The notes under the pieces: model-generated
What the model saw: only the letters and a program-made list of their open reading frames with translations
Database searches by the model: none
What the model was told of the DNA's origin: nothing
Shown here: positions 36,682-49,800 of the stretch, piece by piece
Numbering within the stretch: position 1 is the first letter of the stretch
Layout: each line of letters starts with the position of its first letter
Translations under genes and position numbers: made by a program
DNA from: Lethocerus indicus
Lineage: Eukaryota; Arthropoda; Insecta; Hemiptera; Belostomatidae
DNA length: 64,000 nucleotides
Direction: 5' to 3'
Assembly: GCA_019843655.1 (NCBI GenBank)
Contig: JACDQD010000006.1
Coordinates: 19,858,246 to 19,922,245, forward strand

Positions 36682-39600
36682 GTAGGAAATTCCCCGGTCA
36701 TTAGACACGATCCTATACCGACCGCCAATAGTCCACTTTGAACTTCGATTTAAATATACGCAATCCTCGGTAATCATCAAATGTCAACGGAAACTGAGCA
36801 AGAAGAAAAATAGTGTGGTAAAGAGAAATAGCGTAATAATGTCATCGGTCTATAAATGTTTCTTCCAAGACTTAAAATTTCTGAACATATAGGCTACTTT
36901 GGTCTACGTGAACACCGATTCAATTATCTGCTACAGCACCTCTGACAATCACTGCATGTGACTCTCTCTGTGATCTGGAAGGTGTCAGAATAATATGAAT
37001 TTCTATTGCGATATCCTATTATGATAAAAAATAATGTCATTTCCTTCTTGAGTTCTGAAGTGATGAATTTTACTGCCCTGACAATTTTTGTTTGAGTCTG
37101 AAGAATAGATAGACTCGAGCGATCATTTTCGGTTCCGATAAGCTGATAACAGTTTTCGCATTCGGACGATCGTGTTGAAATAGTCAGCTAGTGTTCAAGT
37201 ATTTCTTTCTTTCTCCAACTTCTGCTGCAAATGAGGATTGCCGCGCCGTAGTGGGATGAACACGTCCTTGGTTGGCGAGGGAACCACTGAATGCTACTGA
37301 CGATGGCCGGAGTGCTAAGCATATCTAGCTCCAGGCTAGAACTAGAGAACACTAAAAATCGCAAGTCTAGTAAGCGCCATTCAAAAAGGCCAAACGGAAT
37401 ATTTAAAAAATCCTCACCCCGAAATTATTTTCGGACCCCTTCCTAAAATCAGCATACAGGTATATATTAATTTTTTGATCACTTAGAATATTTAAAATAT
37501 CGTATCAGCTCTCCAGTACGTTCGCGGGTGGCGAATTTGCAGTTCTGAATTTTGCTTCTGCCGCGCGTTAGGCGTCACGTGTCACCACATGACACACCTG
37601 AATATGAATATTGAACCAGCTTACCATAGTCTCTAGCTTTACCTGCTTTGACATGAATATGTCGATACTGTTACGATTTTATATTCGAATATAAATTTCC
37701 AGAAAATTTTTTACTTCGTTTGCCAAAACATTTTTACGACGTACATAAAATAAAATACAGGCGTAACTTCTGAATCCTTTCTTCGCGCCTGTTTTCGGGG
37801 AATATTATTGTCCTTCTGTTTTCCCTTTCACGATCAGTCTGCGTGTCTGGTAAGCTAACACCGTAACCGCCTTCTGGAGTACAAACGACTTCATACGATC
37901 AAAGCTTCTTATCATGTGCCATACAAATTGTAAAATTTCTTTACTTACTAATTACATTTGCTGAAAATATTTCAATCGCTCATCCAACTTTTTAAATACT
38001 GAACACGAAATGACCCGCGCTTGACAATAACATTGTAGTAGTATTAAATCGGCGAATATTAAATGGTCTAATATTTGCACATATTTTGGTTTCTACTTAC
38101 TTTTAACAATTTCTTTATTATTCGGGCAATTGAAGCCCCTCTTGCAAATACAGAGATTTCCCAGTACTATTTTTTTAAGCGATTGGACTTAAATGTTTCA
38201 CATAATTTAGGTAAATATGGTATTTAGATGCGAGCGTTTTCGCGTGTAATCGGAATAAGAATGTCTCAGAAATTAGTCCAACCAATGGTAATGGGACGGA
38301 AAACATAAAATTTATCCTCCGCATTGGATCCTTTGTTGAAAAGAATGTTGTTCGAGTGCGGGCTGTACGTGTGCGAAAGCTACTTTGCCGGAATTGAAAT
38401 GTTGTTGATGTGGCAGAGGATTACACGATTTGGGCAGAGAGCCGCCGGCCACACCTGGGTCTTGTTTGCCCGTTCTCTCTTTCCATTACAAACTTAGGAG
38501 ATTCGATCGGACATATAAGGCTTTAACATATCAAAGATCTTTTCCCTTACAATAATATGATGAACGTACACTTCAGTGTAAATATATACAATTGTAAAAT
38601 TAATCAGTATGCTTATAATTAATTAGTATATCAGAATCCCAATTATATGATTGAAAAACAATTAATGAACGCTCAATAAGATCTCATCTGTAGTATTTCC
38701 GACGTGATACAGGTTAGAAAAAGGTTTCTAGAATATTCAGTAAAACGTATATTCGATTATAATGTTGCACTCATCCAGAACGTTTCGAATACCTGGAATG
38801 GCAAATCTTCGTGGTCTTAGGTGCTTAGGTCTTGGATTTAAATGAAATCCACTCGTATCAGTCAATCAATTCAATTTCCGGGTGAATTGAATGGATTTTA
38901 TATCAATTTAGAACGCTTATTCGAATTTACTGCTAAGCTAAAATTAATTACTTTCACTGACAGTAACATAGTATCCAGTTTTTAATATTTAGAAGCGTCT
39001 TCTTATATCGTAAAAGTTTCAGTTTCAGAACGGCCTAAGGCGGCCTCTTGCAGTATAGCAATTCCAGTATAGTTTTAAATTTTATTTGGACTGGGGGCCA
39101 TTTATCGGTACTGGCTGGCTCTCGGGTCCAAATGTAAATTCAGGCCTCGATTACAATAAGAGGGCAATTTGCAGTAAAATAACATTAGGATGAAATTGTG
39201 GCCGAGTCCCTCCCACCCCCTCTCTCAACCGACTTTCCTCACTCGTGTTGTCCCCAACGCACTACAAGCGGCGGGTGTTTACTTTCTTTTATCTTTAGGC
39301 TATACAATCCGATTTTAAGAAACAATTTGTTTATTTTGATAAACACAATCACATTATCCGGATATCTCTGAAACGCAGAAATTTACCAACGTAGATTGCT
39401 TTCTGGATTCCGCAGGCTAAAACATAAAGAAGGCCTTTGGAGAATATTCTAATATTATACTTTTAACATCTTACATTTATTTAAAACATACCCTATCTTA
39501 TTTACACTCAAATTATGCCGGTTATTGCAGTACTTCCGATTTCCAATCAACTCTGTAGTGGCTCTTGAATAATTCATTTAAATCGAGTGGAAAAAGAGAA

Positions 39601-39989
39601 GCTTGCATGCATATGCTTGAGAAGCGTATTAAATTAATACGAATAATTAAATTTCACGCAGTGCTTTCCACATTAATTCAAAATATCAGTTGCAATGATC
39701 CTTATCGCCCGGATTAAATGCATCAATATTCATTCCCTTAAAATTAGTTCCATTTACTCCGGTAAGAACTTACCTATCTCATTTTGGGTAGTTTAATAGG
39801 CAGTTAACACGTTGAAACTACTACAAAACTGAAACACAACACAGAACCTAAACACACTTTCGTAGTTCCCCAGTTAAACTCAACATTATAATCGATTTTA
39901 CCTGCCTTACATTAGCAAACATAGTGGAAAATAAATGTTAAAATTATTTCATTCTAATATTTACATAAAAAATTTTGAATTATCATATA

Positions 39990-39992
<3 letters not shown>

Positions 39993-40027
<35 letters not shown>
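39993..40027 (+). repeat. (TA)n microsatellite
   Basis: Thirty-five bases of uninterrupted TA. Confidence 0.95.
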
Positions 40028-40029
<2 letters not shown>

Positions 40030-40940
40030 CATTAAAAGAAAGGAGAAAGGATTTTCAAATTTCAACGTTGAAACTGGAGGTTTCAATTAACATTCCTTGT
40101 CACTCCTTTTATAATTTGATAATGTATTTCAGGTTAGGCAATCAGAGAAGGATTAGGATATCATAATTTCTGCGATCTTCTGTTTGCACTAGCTGTTTGG
40201 TCCTAAATGGCTCCTCGCCATTAGTACTGCTCTATCAGCTATTGGAGCTAAGCACCAATAAGATTTACTTACATAATGCTATTCAGTATCAATGATTCGT
40301 TCTCTTCACTGATTTTGTGAACACTTATAAAATTCTTCTTACCCGATAATTTTGTTGATGTAACAAAGTTGCTCTGAGATGGAGGTATTCATAATATTTA
40401 TTTATGTAGGAAGATTGAATATTGATGTAAGCGGAGAAATTCACCGCCCATAAATCGTTTTTAACATGCATCGGACACATTCAGACGTCTGGAAGTGCCC
40501 TCGTAAGGCCCGATCGAAAAATATTTTTCTAATAAAATGTCCTCGCCGGGCGGCAAAACCGGGGAATGTCGATAGCGGTAATGGCGACTAAATGGGAAGT
40601 AAGCCCGCTTCCGACTCTAGTGAGTAAATGGCTCGGCGCGGGGCGTTGAAAACGTTTTCGTTACGTTCACTCGATTTGAATAAATTCAATTTCCCAACAA
40701 ATAACAGGCACGGAGTACACATTCAAGTGGGTATAAAGTGGGCCTCTTCTGTATAGGGGCGGGGTCGAGGGGGCGCCGGAGTAAAGAACATCTGGGCGAG
40801 GCGGAGGGGATAGTGCCAAGTAAATGGTGTGTAACTACCGGCGTGGAGGGGGTTGCGGCTCTATTTATTAGGGCTCGGTTTGGAATAAAGTGGAGCCGGA
40901 ACCGGCCCTTGAGAGACGTTCAGATTTAGTGGCGGGGCCG

Positions 40941-40978
40941 ACCACCACCACCGCCGCCGCCGCCGCCGCCGCCGCCGC
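40941..40978 (+). repeat. (ACC)n/(GCC)n trinucleotide repeat
   Basis: Four ACC triplets are followed by GCC/CCG triplets. One frame gives a poly-Ala run, but the surrounding frame shows no domain and is not called coding. Confidence 0.9.
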
Positions 40979-42903
40979 GTTTCCACCCCCTCAAACCAAC
41001 CTGGCAACTCTCATTATTTCAACAGCCATTATTGTGTTCCCTGTCTTACTATGCATGTCCCACTCAGCTATAAGCTTATTATTATATACATAACTGTGTA
41101 GATATTAATCACGAGACTGACGTTCTTTTACAAAAGCTACTACTGAACACGACGTTAAATTATTGTTCGGTTAAATTTAGTAAGCATTTCCGCTCTCTGT
41201 AATTCTTGCAACAGCACAAGTAACCAGAGTTCATCAGTACCCAAATATACACTCTTATTTATGAACGATAATCAATTGAAATATATTGAATAATGGAAAA
41301 ATTGAACATTGACGATACCGAATTGTAAACATTTTAACTCATGTACTACTCGTATAGGCTACTCATTCAATACATATATATATTTATATTCAAATTTTAA
41401 TAATGTCGTGCAGTACACGGATAGTACAGGTTGAATGTTTTATTAAAATATTTAAAATCGTTTCTACTTGCATTTTATTTACACGAGATTGTGAATTTTT
41501 ATCAATCACGCGTACGTCAAATTAAAACAACCAAAGGAGCTTTTAGGAACATTTTTCATTACATTTTCGGAAATTATTTATAGCGAAAATCTCAGTAATA
41601 ATGTCAAGATTGTTCAGAATATGCGAGAAAAACGTTTAAAAAAATAGCGGCATAATGACTGTGGAAGTGTGAAACTTTTTGAGTTTTTCACTGTAAGCCC
41701 GGAATCAGTTGAGACTGGAAAAGTGCGGCCGTTAAAGGGGTGTCGGAGGAGGCGTGGAGTATCGGGACGATTGCATCAGGTGTTTCTCCGTTCGATCCCA
41801 CTTAGCGAACAGGCCGTCCGGATCCGGAATTGGACACTCCCCCCCGCGGAAACGACTCCAAAGTCGGGACGCTGACAAAGGGCCCAACCGAGAGGAGGAC
41901 ACGGCAGATGAGTCCTACTCAAACTACTTGAATATGCTCAGCGCCGACACGCCCGGCCATCAGACAGGCGCTGCTAGTGAGACATTTATTAAGTCGGAAC
42001 GTTAAGACTTGTTGAACTTATTTGCCCAATATTCATTAAAATATTCAGTCCTTTCTTCAACGATACATTTTATTGTTACAGAATTACATTACAGTATGTT
42101 TTTACATTACATATTTGATTAATTCATGTATCGCGAGAAAAAATATAGGGGCATACAAGATATATGATTTCAGACAATAACCTCATCATAATTTATTATT
42201 ATTTTAACAATTACGTACAAAGAATTAAGTATAAAGAATATGTATTCGCTTAAGATTTGAATGAACCCTGAATCATTTTTCTGGAGTTAATTTAATTAAA
42301 TTGAAACAGTCCACAATGCATTATACAAATTGAATAAATCCTGAGTTTAATTCTCACTTCGTACAAATTTCATAATTGTAGTGTAATTATTTCATCTTCT
42401 TCCATTTGACTCCTGTAAGAAATAATAGTCTTTTGATTATTAAACTTGTACACCACTTAAATAGAATATAATTGCCCCGTCCGTATTGCTAACTTTTTTA
42501 AGAGTTAATGACAAATTGACAAAAATGGTGGAAAAAAGTTTTATTTTCCATATTATTTTGGTACGATCCATTATCGAGCTGAAAACTTGGAGGCCTGTCG
42601 TTTTATAGACGGGTAAATCTGGTGTCGTCCTCGACCATCGACTAGTTTACGATGCAGACCGTGTATCGGCGCGTATGACCGCGTTGAGTAATGCGATGTC
42701 GGGAGGCACATATGGTTGTGTATAATACACTAGTGGAGGAGGGACATACATATGGGTGTTTGATTGTGTGGCATCGGGCCAGGAGGGCGGCGGTCGGGGT
42801 CACCGGGCCCCACCCAGCGCCTCGAGTGATCTATGGCCGCCGCCGGAGATCTCTCCCCCGCCCCCGGGGCTAATACCCGAATTAGGCGCAACCCGCCCGA
42901 GCC

Positions 42904-42924
42904 CACACACACACACACACACAC
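42904..42924 (+). repeat. (CA)n microsatellite
   Basis: About 21 bases of uninterrupted CA within a GC-rich island. Confidence 0.95.
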
Positions 42925-45900
42925 TCGCCCACAAACCCGACCCAACACATCATATGATTAGAGCCCACCCTGTCCGCACACCGCACAATGCCCACAAACT
43001 ATTAACGAAAGATGTAGTCCCATTACCACGGTTAATTAGTTTCCACGCCCGAGTCCCTTTGAGATAATGGAATGTTCGGATGCCGGTTTGTTATTTCGAA
43101 CGTCTTGAGTATATATTCTGTACGAATAAACAGCGATATTGGTTCACTTTTCATCATACCGCCTAATATGAATGTGAAGAATGTCTCGGCGGAGTGTGTG
43201 CCTATTTAATTGAGGCATGAATTGAAAATTGAGCGTTTTTCTAGTTTTTTCAATCTTGTAAATCCGTGACAGTGATTAAAGCGGAAATTGTAACTAGAAT
43301 GAGAGCGCGGAACAATAAATCCGATATCGGATTCAGACAATTTTACAACGTCTTTTCCACCGGTGAAAAACAACGACTTCATACTTGGTTGCATCCAAAA
43401 ATCATGAGCTTGTAATATCAAATGTCATCCACCGACTTCATTTTCTTTATAATTTACCGAGTGCGAACTCTTCCCTGTCTCTCCGTATCCCCGTCTTTCT
43501 ATATCTCCGGTATATCGCGTTAATAATCCAACCTATATATAGGAGTTGACGGGGCTGTTAGGGTTCATGGGAGCTCTCCAACTCACTTGGCAAGTCACGC
43601 CTGACAGTCCTCTGTCTAGTTTCTGACTAGTCCGTCTCAAATATTAATGTATTTGCCTTCGAGCTAAGCCGGTAGTAGCCGGCCGGATGCCTCGGTGTGC
43701 CGGAGATAAAGTTATTCAGTCGGGATTAAGTATTAAGTTCGAAGTATGCCCCATCTGTGTGATGCACACATAAAGAAATACCCTCCCTGCCGTCACTTGA
43801 ACCATTTATTAACCACTTAAGACTTTATCATATCATTATTTATTTGTAAATAAAACCACGTATATCGGATACCCATTACTTACTATTTAATTTTTACATT
43901 AACACTTACTCGGTTATTAAATATTCTATTTGATAGCAAACCTCTATAATTCAGGCAAATATTTCTAGAACAGTATTACTGTTACTGAAAATGAATTGCT
44001 TTAAATCACAAATTAGAATATAGAGGCGCTGGTGCTGTTTATTTGAGAACTGAAACCTGCAAATGGTTTCTTGAATTGGTTTATTGTGTACAGAGTTTGG
44101 TTGTTGAACTAGTTTGCCTGCCTTTAATATGAATGAATTTATAATTTCCTAGTCCTAATCCTTGTAGTTCCATTGAGCTCTGAATAAATTAATCAATGCA
44201 TTATTTTCATACATATATTACTATAGCAATGTATAAATTGTCTTGATGAGGAGATCGTCTTCTGGCGCTGATCCGGTCCTATGGTCGACAGGAATTCCCC
44301 CCACAGTGTAAATTTATAAATTAGTGAGGAACATACGCATGTTCACTTCCAATAAAGCATCTCGTCTAGCACAGTTACTCTACGTAAAACCATAAATCCT
44401 GTAACATTTCAACCAAAAATCACCACGCAGATGCCTGCAATACACAATTTGTAGTTTACACAAACTCCCCATTTACGAAAATGAAATAAATTGTAATATC
44501 CTTTTCATAATAAGTCGGCCTCCTTAGTGGTCGGAGGCCGTGTTATTGAAACAGAAGTATAATGAGTTATTGGAATGTCGGAGAGCCCTCCTGTGCGCCG
44601 TGGTAGTGGGATGACAAACAGGTCCATATAAAAAGGAGGAAAACCGGCGCTAGGTGATAGGAGGGGTTATATATAAATTGCCTGTACGATAAATTGAATC
44701 GACGGGTCGGTGGGCGGCCTATTTGCCGATGTCCGCTTCTCAAAAAGCCCGACAGCTATAGATGTGTTTCAATATTTCCCGCTCGACGGGCTCCCATCCC
44801 CCCGTCCGTTTATTATTTTTTTCACGTCCCCCCTACCGGAATACGTTATAAGATCTCGTTGAGATCTCCCCGTACTATCCGTTCCAAATTTAAACGCGGG
44901 ACCCTTGGAAACTTTCCAGTCGGGTCCACGATTAATGCGCCGGCAGTTTGTCACACTGGGAGAACGTCCATATTAGGTACCCCATTCCTGTGTTAATTGC
45001 TATCAACGCTATCAATATAATAATAACTCAAATACTTTAACTTTAATACTTTATTGTTCTTTGAATATGCATTACTGTGCATACGATGTACTCATCGTAC
45101 TTGCATATAGGCCTTTCTACATTTATGCACATGAGTATTAAGACTAAATATACCTATATTGTTCACAGTGTTGTTATGCTAATCGGGAAAATTGCACTAA
45201 TAATCAGACGAGGTACAGAAATCATACGAATCTTTATCTTATCTCGGGTTGATATTTTTATGATTATCAGAGCACGCAAATGTTACAAATATTATTTTCC
45301 CGTTCCTATTCGAGAGCAATATTTTTTTATGTGTAACGCTTGTTCAAGTTAAACTCTAAGGGTGAAAAAGGTTCTCTTTGTTTCGAGACCGTGTCGACTC
45401 GTCGAGTGGGCGTATAAACGCGGTGTTGAAGGCGTGGATACTCCGTTGGAGCGATTTTTACTGGATTTGGCGGGGATTTGGTCGGGCTGTGAAGGAGAGA
45501 GTTGGCTGAGGGCCCCCGGGGGGTTGCTGGCCAGCTTTGGCCGCGTGTCCTACCCGTACAACAACCGCTCCCAGTTGGTCAAAGTGCCGCTACACCCCTA
45601 TATAAATGGACTCGTTTTGAAAGCCAATAATTCATAACGCGTGTGCCCGATTATTTGTATTATAAACTGAACAGATGATAAAAAAATGCACATTAAATAT
45701 GAATTGCATTCACTGTGCTATCAATAACAATATCAATGTACTGACTATCAATTTTATTTATATTACATAGTAAGACAGTAATTACAAATTCCACCTCATC
45801 AAATTTAAATAAGAAGGGTTGCGTATACATATATACGTGTGCGTAACCTGAGGTAATTTAATTCACAGCCGGCGACAGAATTGAGCGAACGCTCAAATTT

Positions 45901-46822
45901 TTGTTCCTGGAATATTCAGTTGTATACCTTCATGAAATAAAAAACTTATTACAGTTAAAAGTAGAAGTAATGATAACCGAATACAATAAGCAATATCAAA
46001 GTTTCATTCAGTTTATACAGACAAAACTTCAAGATCATAGACGTATTTAGTGACTTCACAAACTTCTAATCTAATTACTTCGAAATGTTCCTTCGAAATA
46101 ATATACTGGTAAATATTTGGATTAATACTAATTTGGCCCTATTCTACGATTCTGCGCAGGATTTGAATTGGTAAACTGCCCTTTGAATTATAATTGTAAT
46201 GGGGGGAGGTAAACAGGAGCGAGTAAACAGAATTCAGCGTTTATTGATGGAGCCGAGAGGCGGCACATCAAAGGGAAATTTAATCGATTAACGTGGTGAG
46301 ACTGGAGCCCGCTGAAAAACCTTCCATCAATGCCATTAATTAGCCTCCGCAAAGCCGCACCTTTGACACCTGTTGTAAGTGTCTCCTACCACTTACACGA
46401 TACAATTCAGGCTTCACCGAATTGTATAAACCTGAAAGGATTCTCAATAAATCCTTAAAAATAAAATATTTAAAATGATTTTCGGGTTTAAGTGATCTTT
46501 TCAGGTCTTTTCATTTAGGAGAGAGCCATTAACCGTATCAAAGAATAAATGAGGTTTACTCGTATACGACAATAATATCGCAATAAATGTCATTGAAACG
46601 GACTGACACGATATACCACCAGCTATTCCTGGAGCTCGAATCGACCTCGAAAAAACCTTCCTATCCTCTCAGCCATTGTTGCTACAGGTATAATTTTAAT
46701 GATACATTTATATTGAAAATTAAAATAAAATTTGAAAGAACGTGGAGACAAAAGATTGTTGGAGTGACGGTTCTCCCTTTCCGTTTAATATACGATAAAT
46801 AGCTTCCGAAACTTAAATATGT

Positions 46823-46824
<2 letters not shown>

Positions 46825-46873
<49 letters not shown>
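46825..46873 (+). repeat. (AT)n microsatellite
   Basis: Forty-nine bases of uninterrupted AT dinucleotides. Confidence 0.95.
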
Positions 46874-46874
<1 letters not shown>

Positions 46875-49800
46875 TTGATAAATAAAGAATGTAGGTCAAG
46901 TCATATATTTTATTTGTGATCATTTTCGCAGAGAAATTGAAATATAGTTGCTAATATAATAATTGCCGATGGAAGGTCACAATCCACGATCGCAGAAACA
47001 CAGTTATCGGATAAATTACCCGACCCAATGTGAAATGACCAATCTCAAACCACACGTTTCAAATTAATAGGGAAGCCCTTACATATATATCATGGGCCTG
47101 GTGTGTATACCTAGGGCAAACCCACACCTAACCATATGGGACCCTCGCACTGCTAGGCATTTCCCCATAAATACATCGCTACGCCTAAACATTAAATATG
47201 CATAGCTTATTCGAAAATGGGATTAGAGTCACAGTTACGGATATAGCCAAGTTAATGACCGGTTCTGGAAAAACGCGAATCGAAGGAAAACCATTAGATA
47301 ACCACTTTTTTTATTTACCGGTTATTGTACAACTTATCCAATCAAATATGAAATTACTTGTATGAGATAAAACACAGATACGAATTTTCTCTTTAGTTTA
47401 TGTGAATGAGTGTAAAAATATTTGCGTAAAACTAAGGATAAAAAACAATATGAATAACTGTATACATATATATTTGTTGCTGATCTGCACGTACCGTACA
47501 CTTCAACTTCGTTCAGATCCGTCGGGTCGTTTGGAAGATCTCAATGTCACCGGCAGCAGAGTCCGTTATACTTTGTGACAGACCATGCAAAAAATCCAAT
47601 CTCCACATTCCTTTTCCTTCATATTTTTATGATTTTTACCGACGTTGTTAGTATGAACAACTACATACCAGTACACGTGTTTACAAATTAATATTACTCC
47701 CAATGGAAAATAGAAAGGGCAATCGCGTTGGGGGCACATCTGAAACAGAAACCTTTTAGCAAATATCTGACCCTCGCGATAAAGGTCAGAGGCAGACTAC
47801 ATTCCCAATAGTACAGGCATTACAACGATTAATATAAGAGAATCCGACCGTACATCAAACTGATATTTTACGGATTGCAATTGTTAGCGGTTGTTATTAA
47901 TTTTAAGTTCGGAGCCCAGCTGCTAGGAGTTGGTTAAATTAGACTGATTACTGATATATTGTGTGGGCACCCAGTGTAGGGTTTGCCACTTGGGCTCCCA
48001 CTACTCCTGCGTCTCAATCTGAATGTGATTAGATTCAAGCCGCGTGCATTTCACTTGATTGGCTATTATTAGTATTCCATATTACCCCTCGGGTCCTAAT
48101 ACCTTCGGATAGACAAAAAGCTCTTAATTAGCTCGTGCAGCTTTCCAAAACCCGTCGTGTTAATTATTTCGAATTTACAAAAGAAATGTCTATATATTTA
48201 AGTACATTTAAAACGAATGCATTATTATTTTCAATAAGCCACCGCTACTTTCACTGCTGAATTGATATTTTTGATATTTATTATTAAACTGTAATTTCCT
48301 TTAAATTCAGTGCGTCCGATTGATGATATTAACAGTCTTAGAATGAATTTGGTAGAACTAAAAATGAAGCGCTTTCAGGTCATTGCGACGAAATGGTAAT
48401 TAAAGACAAAATTATTGCAACACAGCTTACGTTAAATTTATGTAGCTTAAATCAATAAAAATACATTATAAGCTAGAACCCAAGCTTAGTTATATCAATT
48501 TAAAAACACAGAGGAGCTGTATGAATCGTTACTGCACAATTACGACCCTGTTATTGGAGCGATAACACGTGCTAGGTGATTACAACAGTAACATCAGGCC
48601 TAGCCTACAACTATCAGCCTAATGACATACTAATCATCCTGCATCGGGGTGCTGACGATGTCATCAGGTGTACAATACATGGGGGTACAATACACGAAAA
48701 AGGATTCGTGACGGCATTCGAGAAGTTATTCGTGCAATCGTTTATTCGTGCACATGGTTACTATCCTATCTATTTCTAAGATATGTTTACGGCGTCTTAT
48801 GTTTATGCTATTTCATTATGACGGGCAATTAAACTTTGAATTACCCTTCAACTTTGAACGTCATTTTCAAATTAGAATCCGATGTTAATCTACAAGTTTC
48901 CTCAACTATCTTTTATTGTGTCAGTCTGGCATTTACCAGACCACACGGTAACTAACCATTCAATGCTTGTTGTTTATCGGTGTAAAATGACTTTTTGTTC
49001 TCTCTTGTGGTGGAAAATCGTTTAGTCCTCCACTTTCTAAACCAATGACGTTTGGTTCAAAAGAGGTATATCCCTTGAATCTAACGGGTCGTGTGTGCCC
49101 GTCTGTCTGTGAATATTCTCGGTTGAGCTGTGTCACACACTCGGAGAGCCATTCAATTTGGGACAGAGCCCTTCTCTCAGGTGGGGCTTAAACCGTCCAC
49201 CAAAATCATATATAATTCCCGGAAGTTCTAATATGCCTTAATATTCAATCGTTGTTACGAGGAATCGATATTTTTATTGGGGATTATGTTCTTAATATCG
49301 GCAGTGGGTATCCAATATCTAAGTAGGCAATTTCTCCGCAGAGCTTTCGGCTGAATTTGGCGGGTGAACCATCGACCATCCGACTCATTTTGAAATTTAT
49401 CTGACCCGAACGAATTTACGCATAATTCATATTATACCATTTGGAAGTCAGGGTTGGACTATGTAAGTAAACTGAAAACACACACGGAAGCATCGAATTC
49501 TTATAGATGCAATATAATTCTTATAGAGCAATACCTGGTAGATTACCCCTTTAACCGTTGGTATATTACAAACGGAGTGAATTAGTATGAACAAGGAGTT
49601 TCTGTTATATTAATTGGCGCATTATTTTATTTGACTTATTTAATGTACGGGGAGCGATTAAGGAAAAACAGAAAATAGGCCTCCGGAGGAAAAACGAGCA
49701 CCGACCGTTTCACACGACACAATTAGCAATGGAAAGTCATGGGGGGGGGGGAGGTTCGCCGACTGAAATAAATGTAATTTAAACCCGTCGGCAATAAACA

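Larger units (their letters stand above)
36682..46820. other. Presumptive first intron, proximal part
   Basis: Mainly AT-rich. GC-richer islands are at about 39180-39270, 40480-40990, 41700-42000, 42560-43080, 44500-44990 and 45380-45640. Simple repeats are listed separately. An open frame at 41754-42005 is discussed as a finding. No Ig exon or other domain is recognised. Confidence 0.5.

Noticed and set aside
45362..45637. 91-codon plus-strand open frame in a GC island
   Set aside because: The composition is somewhat protein-like, but there is no domain, no splice evidence and no neighbouring exon.
47516..47578. Short frame after an acceptor-like string (cgttcag) reading DPSGRLEDLNVTGS
   Set aside because: Only about 20 codons before a stop and no link in phase to a known exon. 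Chance is likely.
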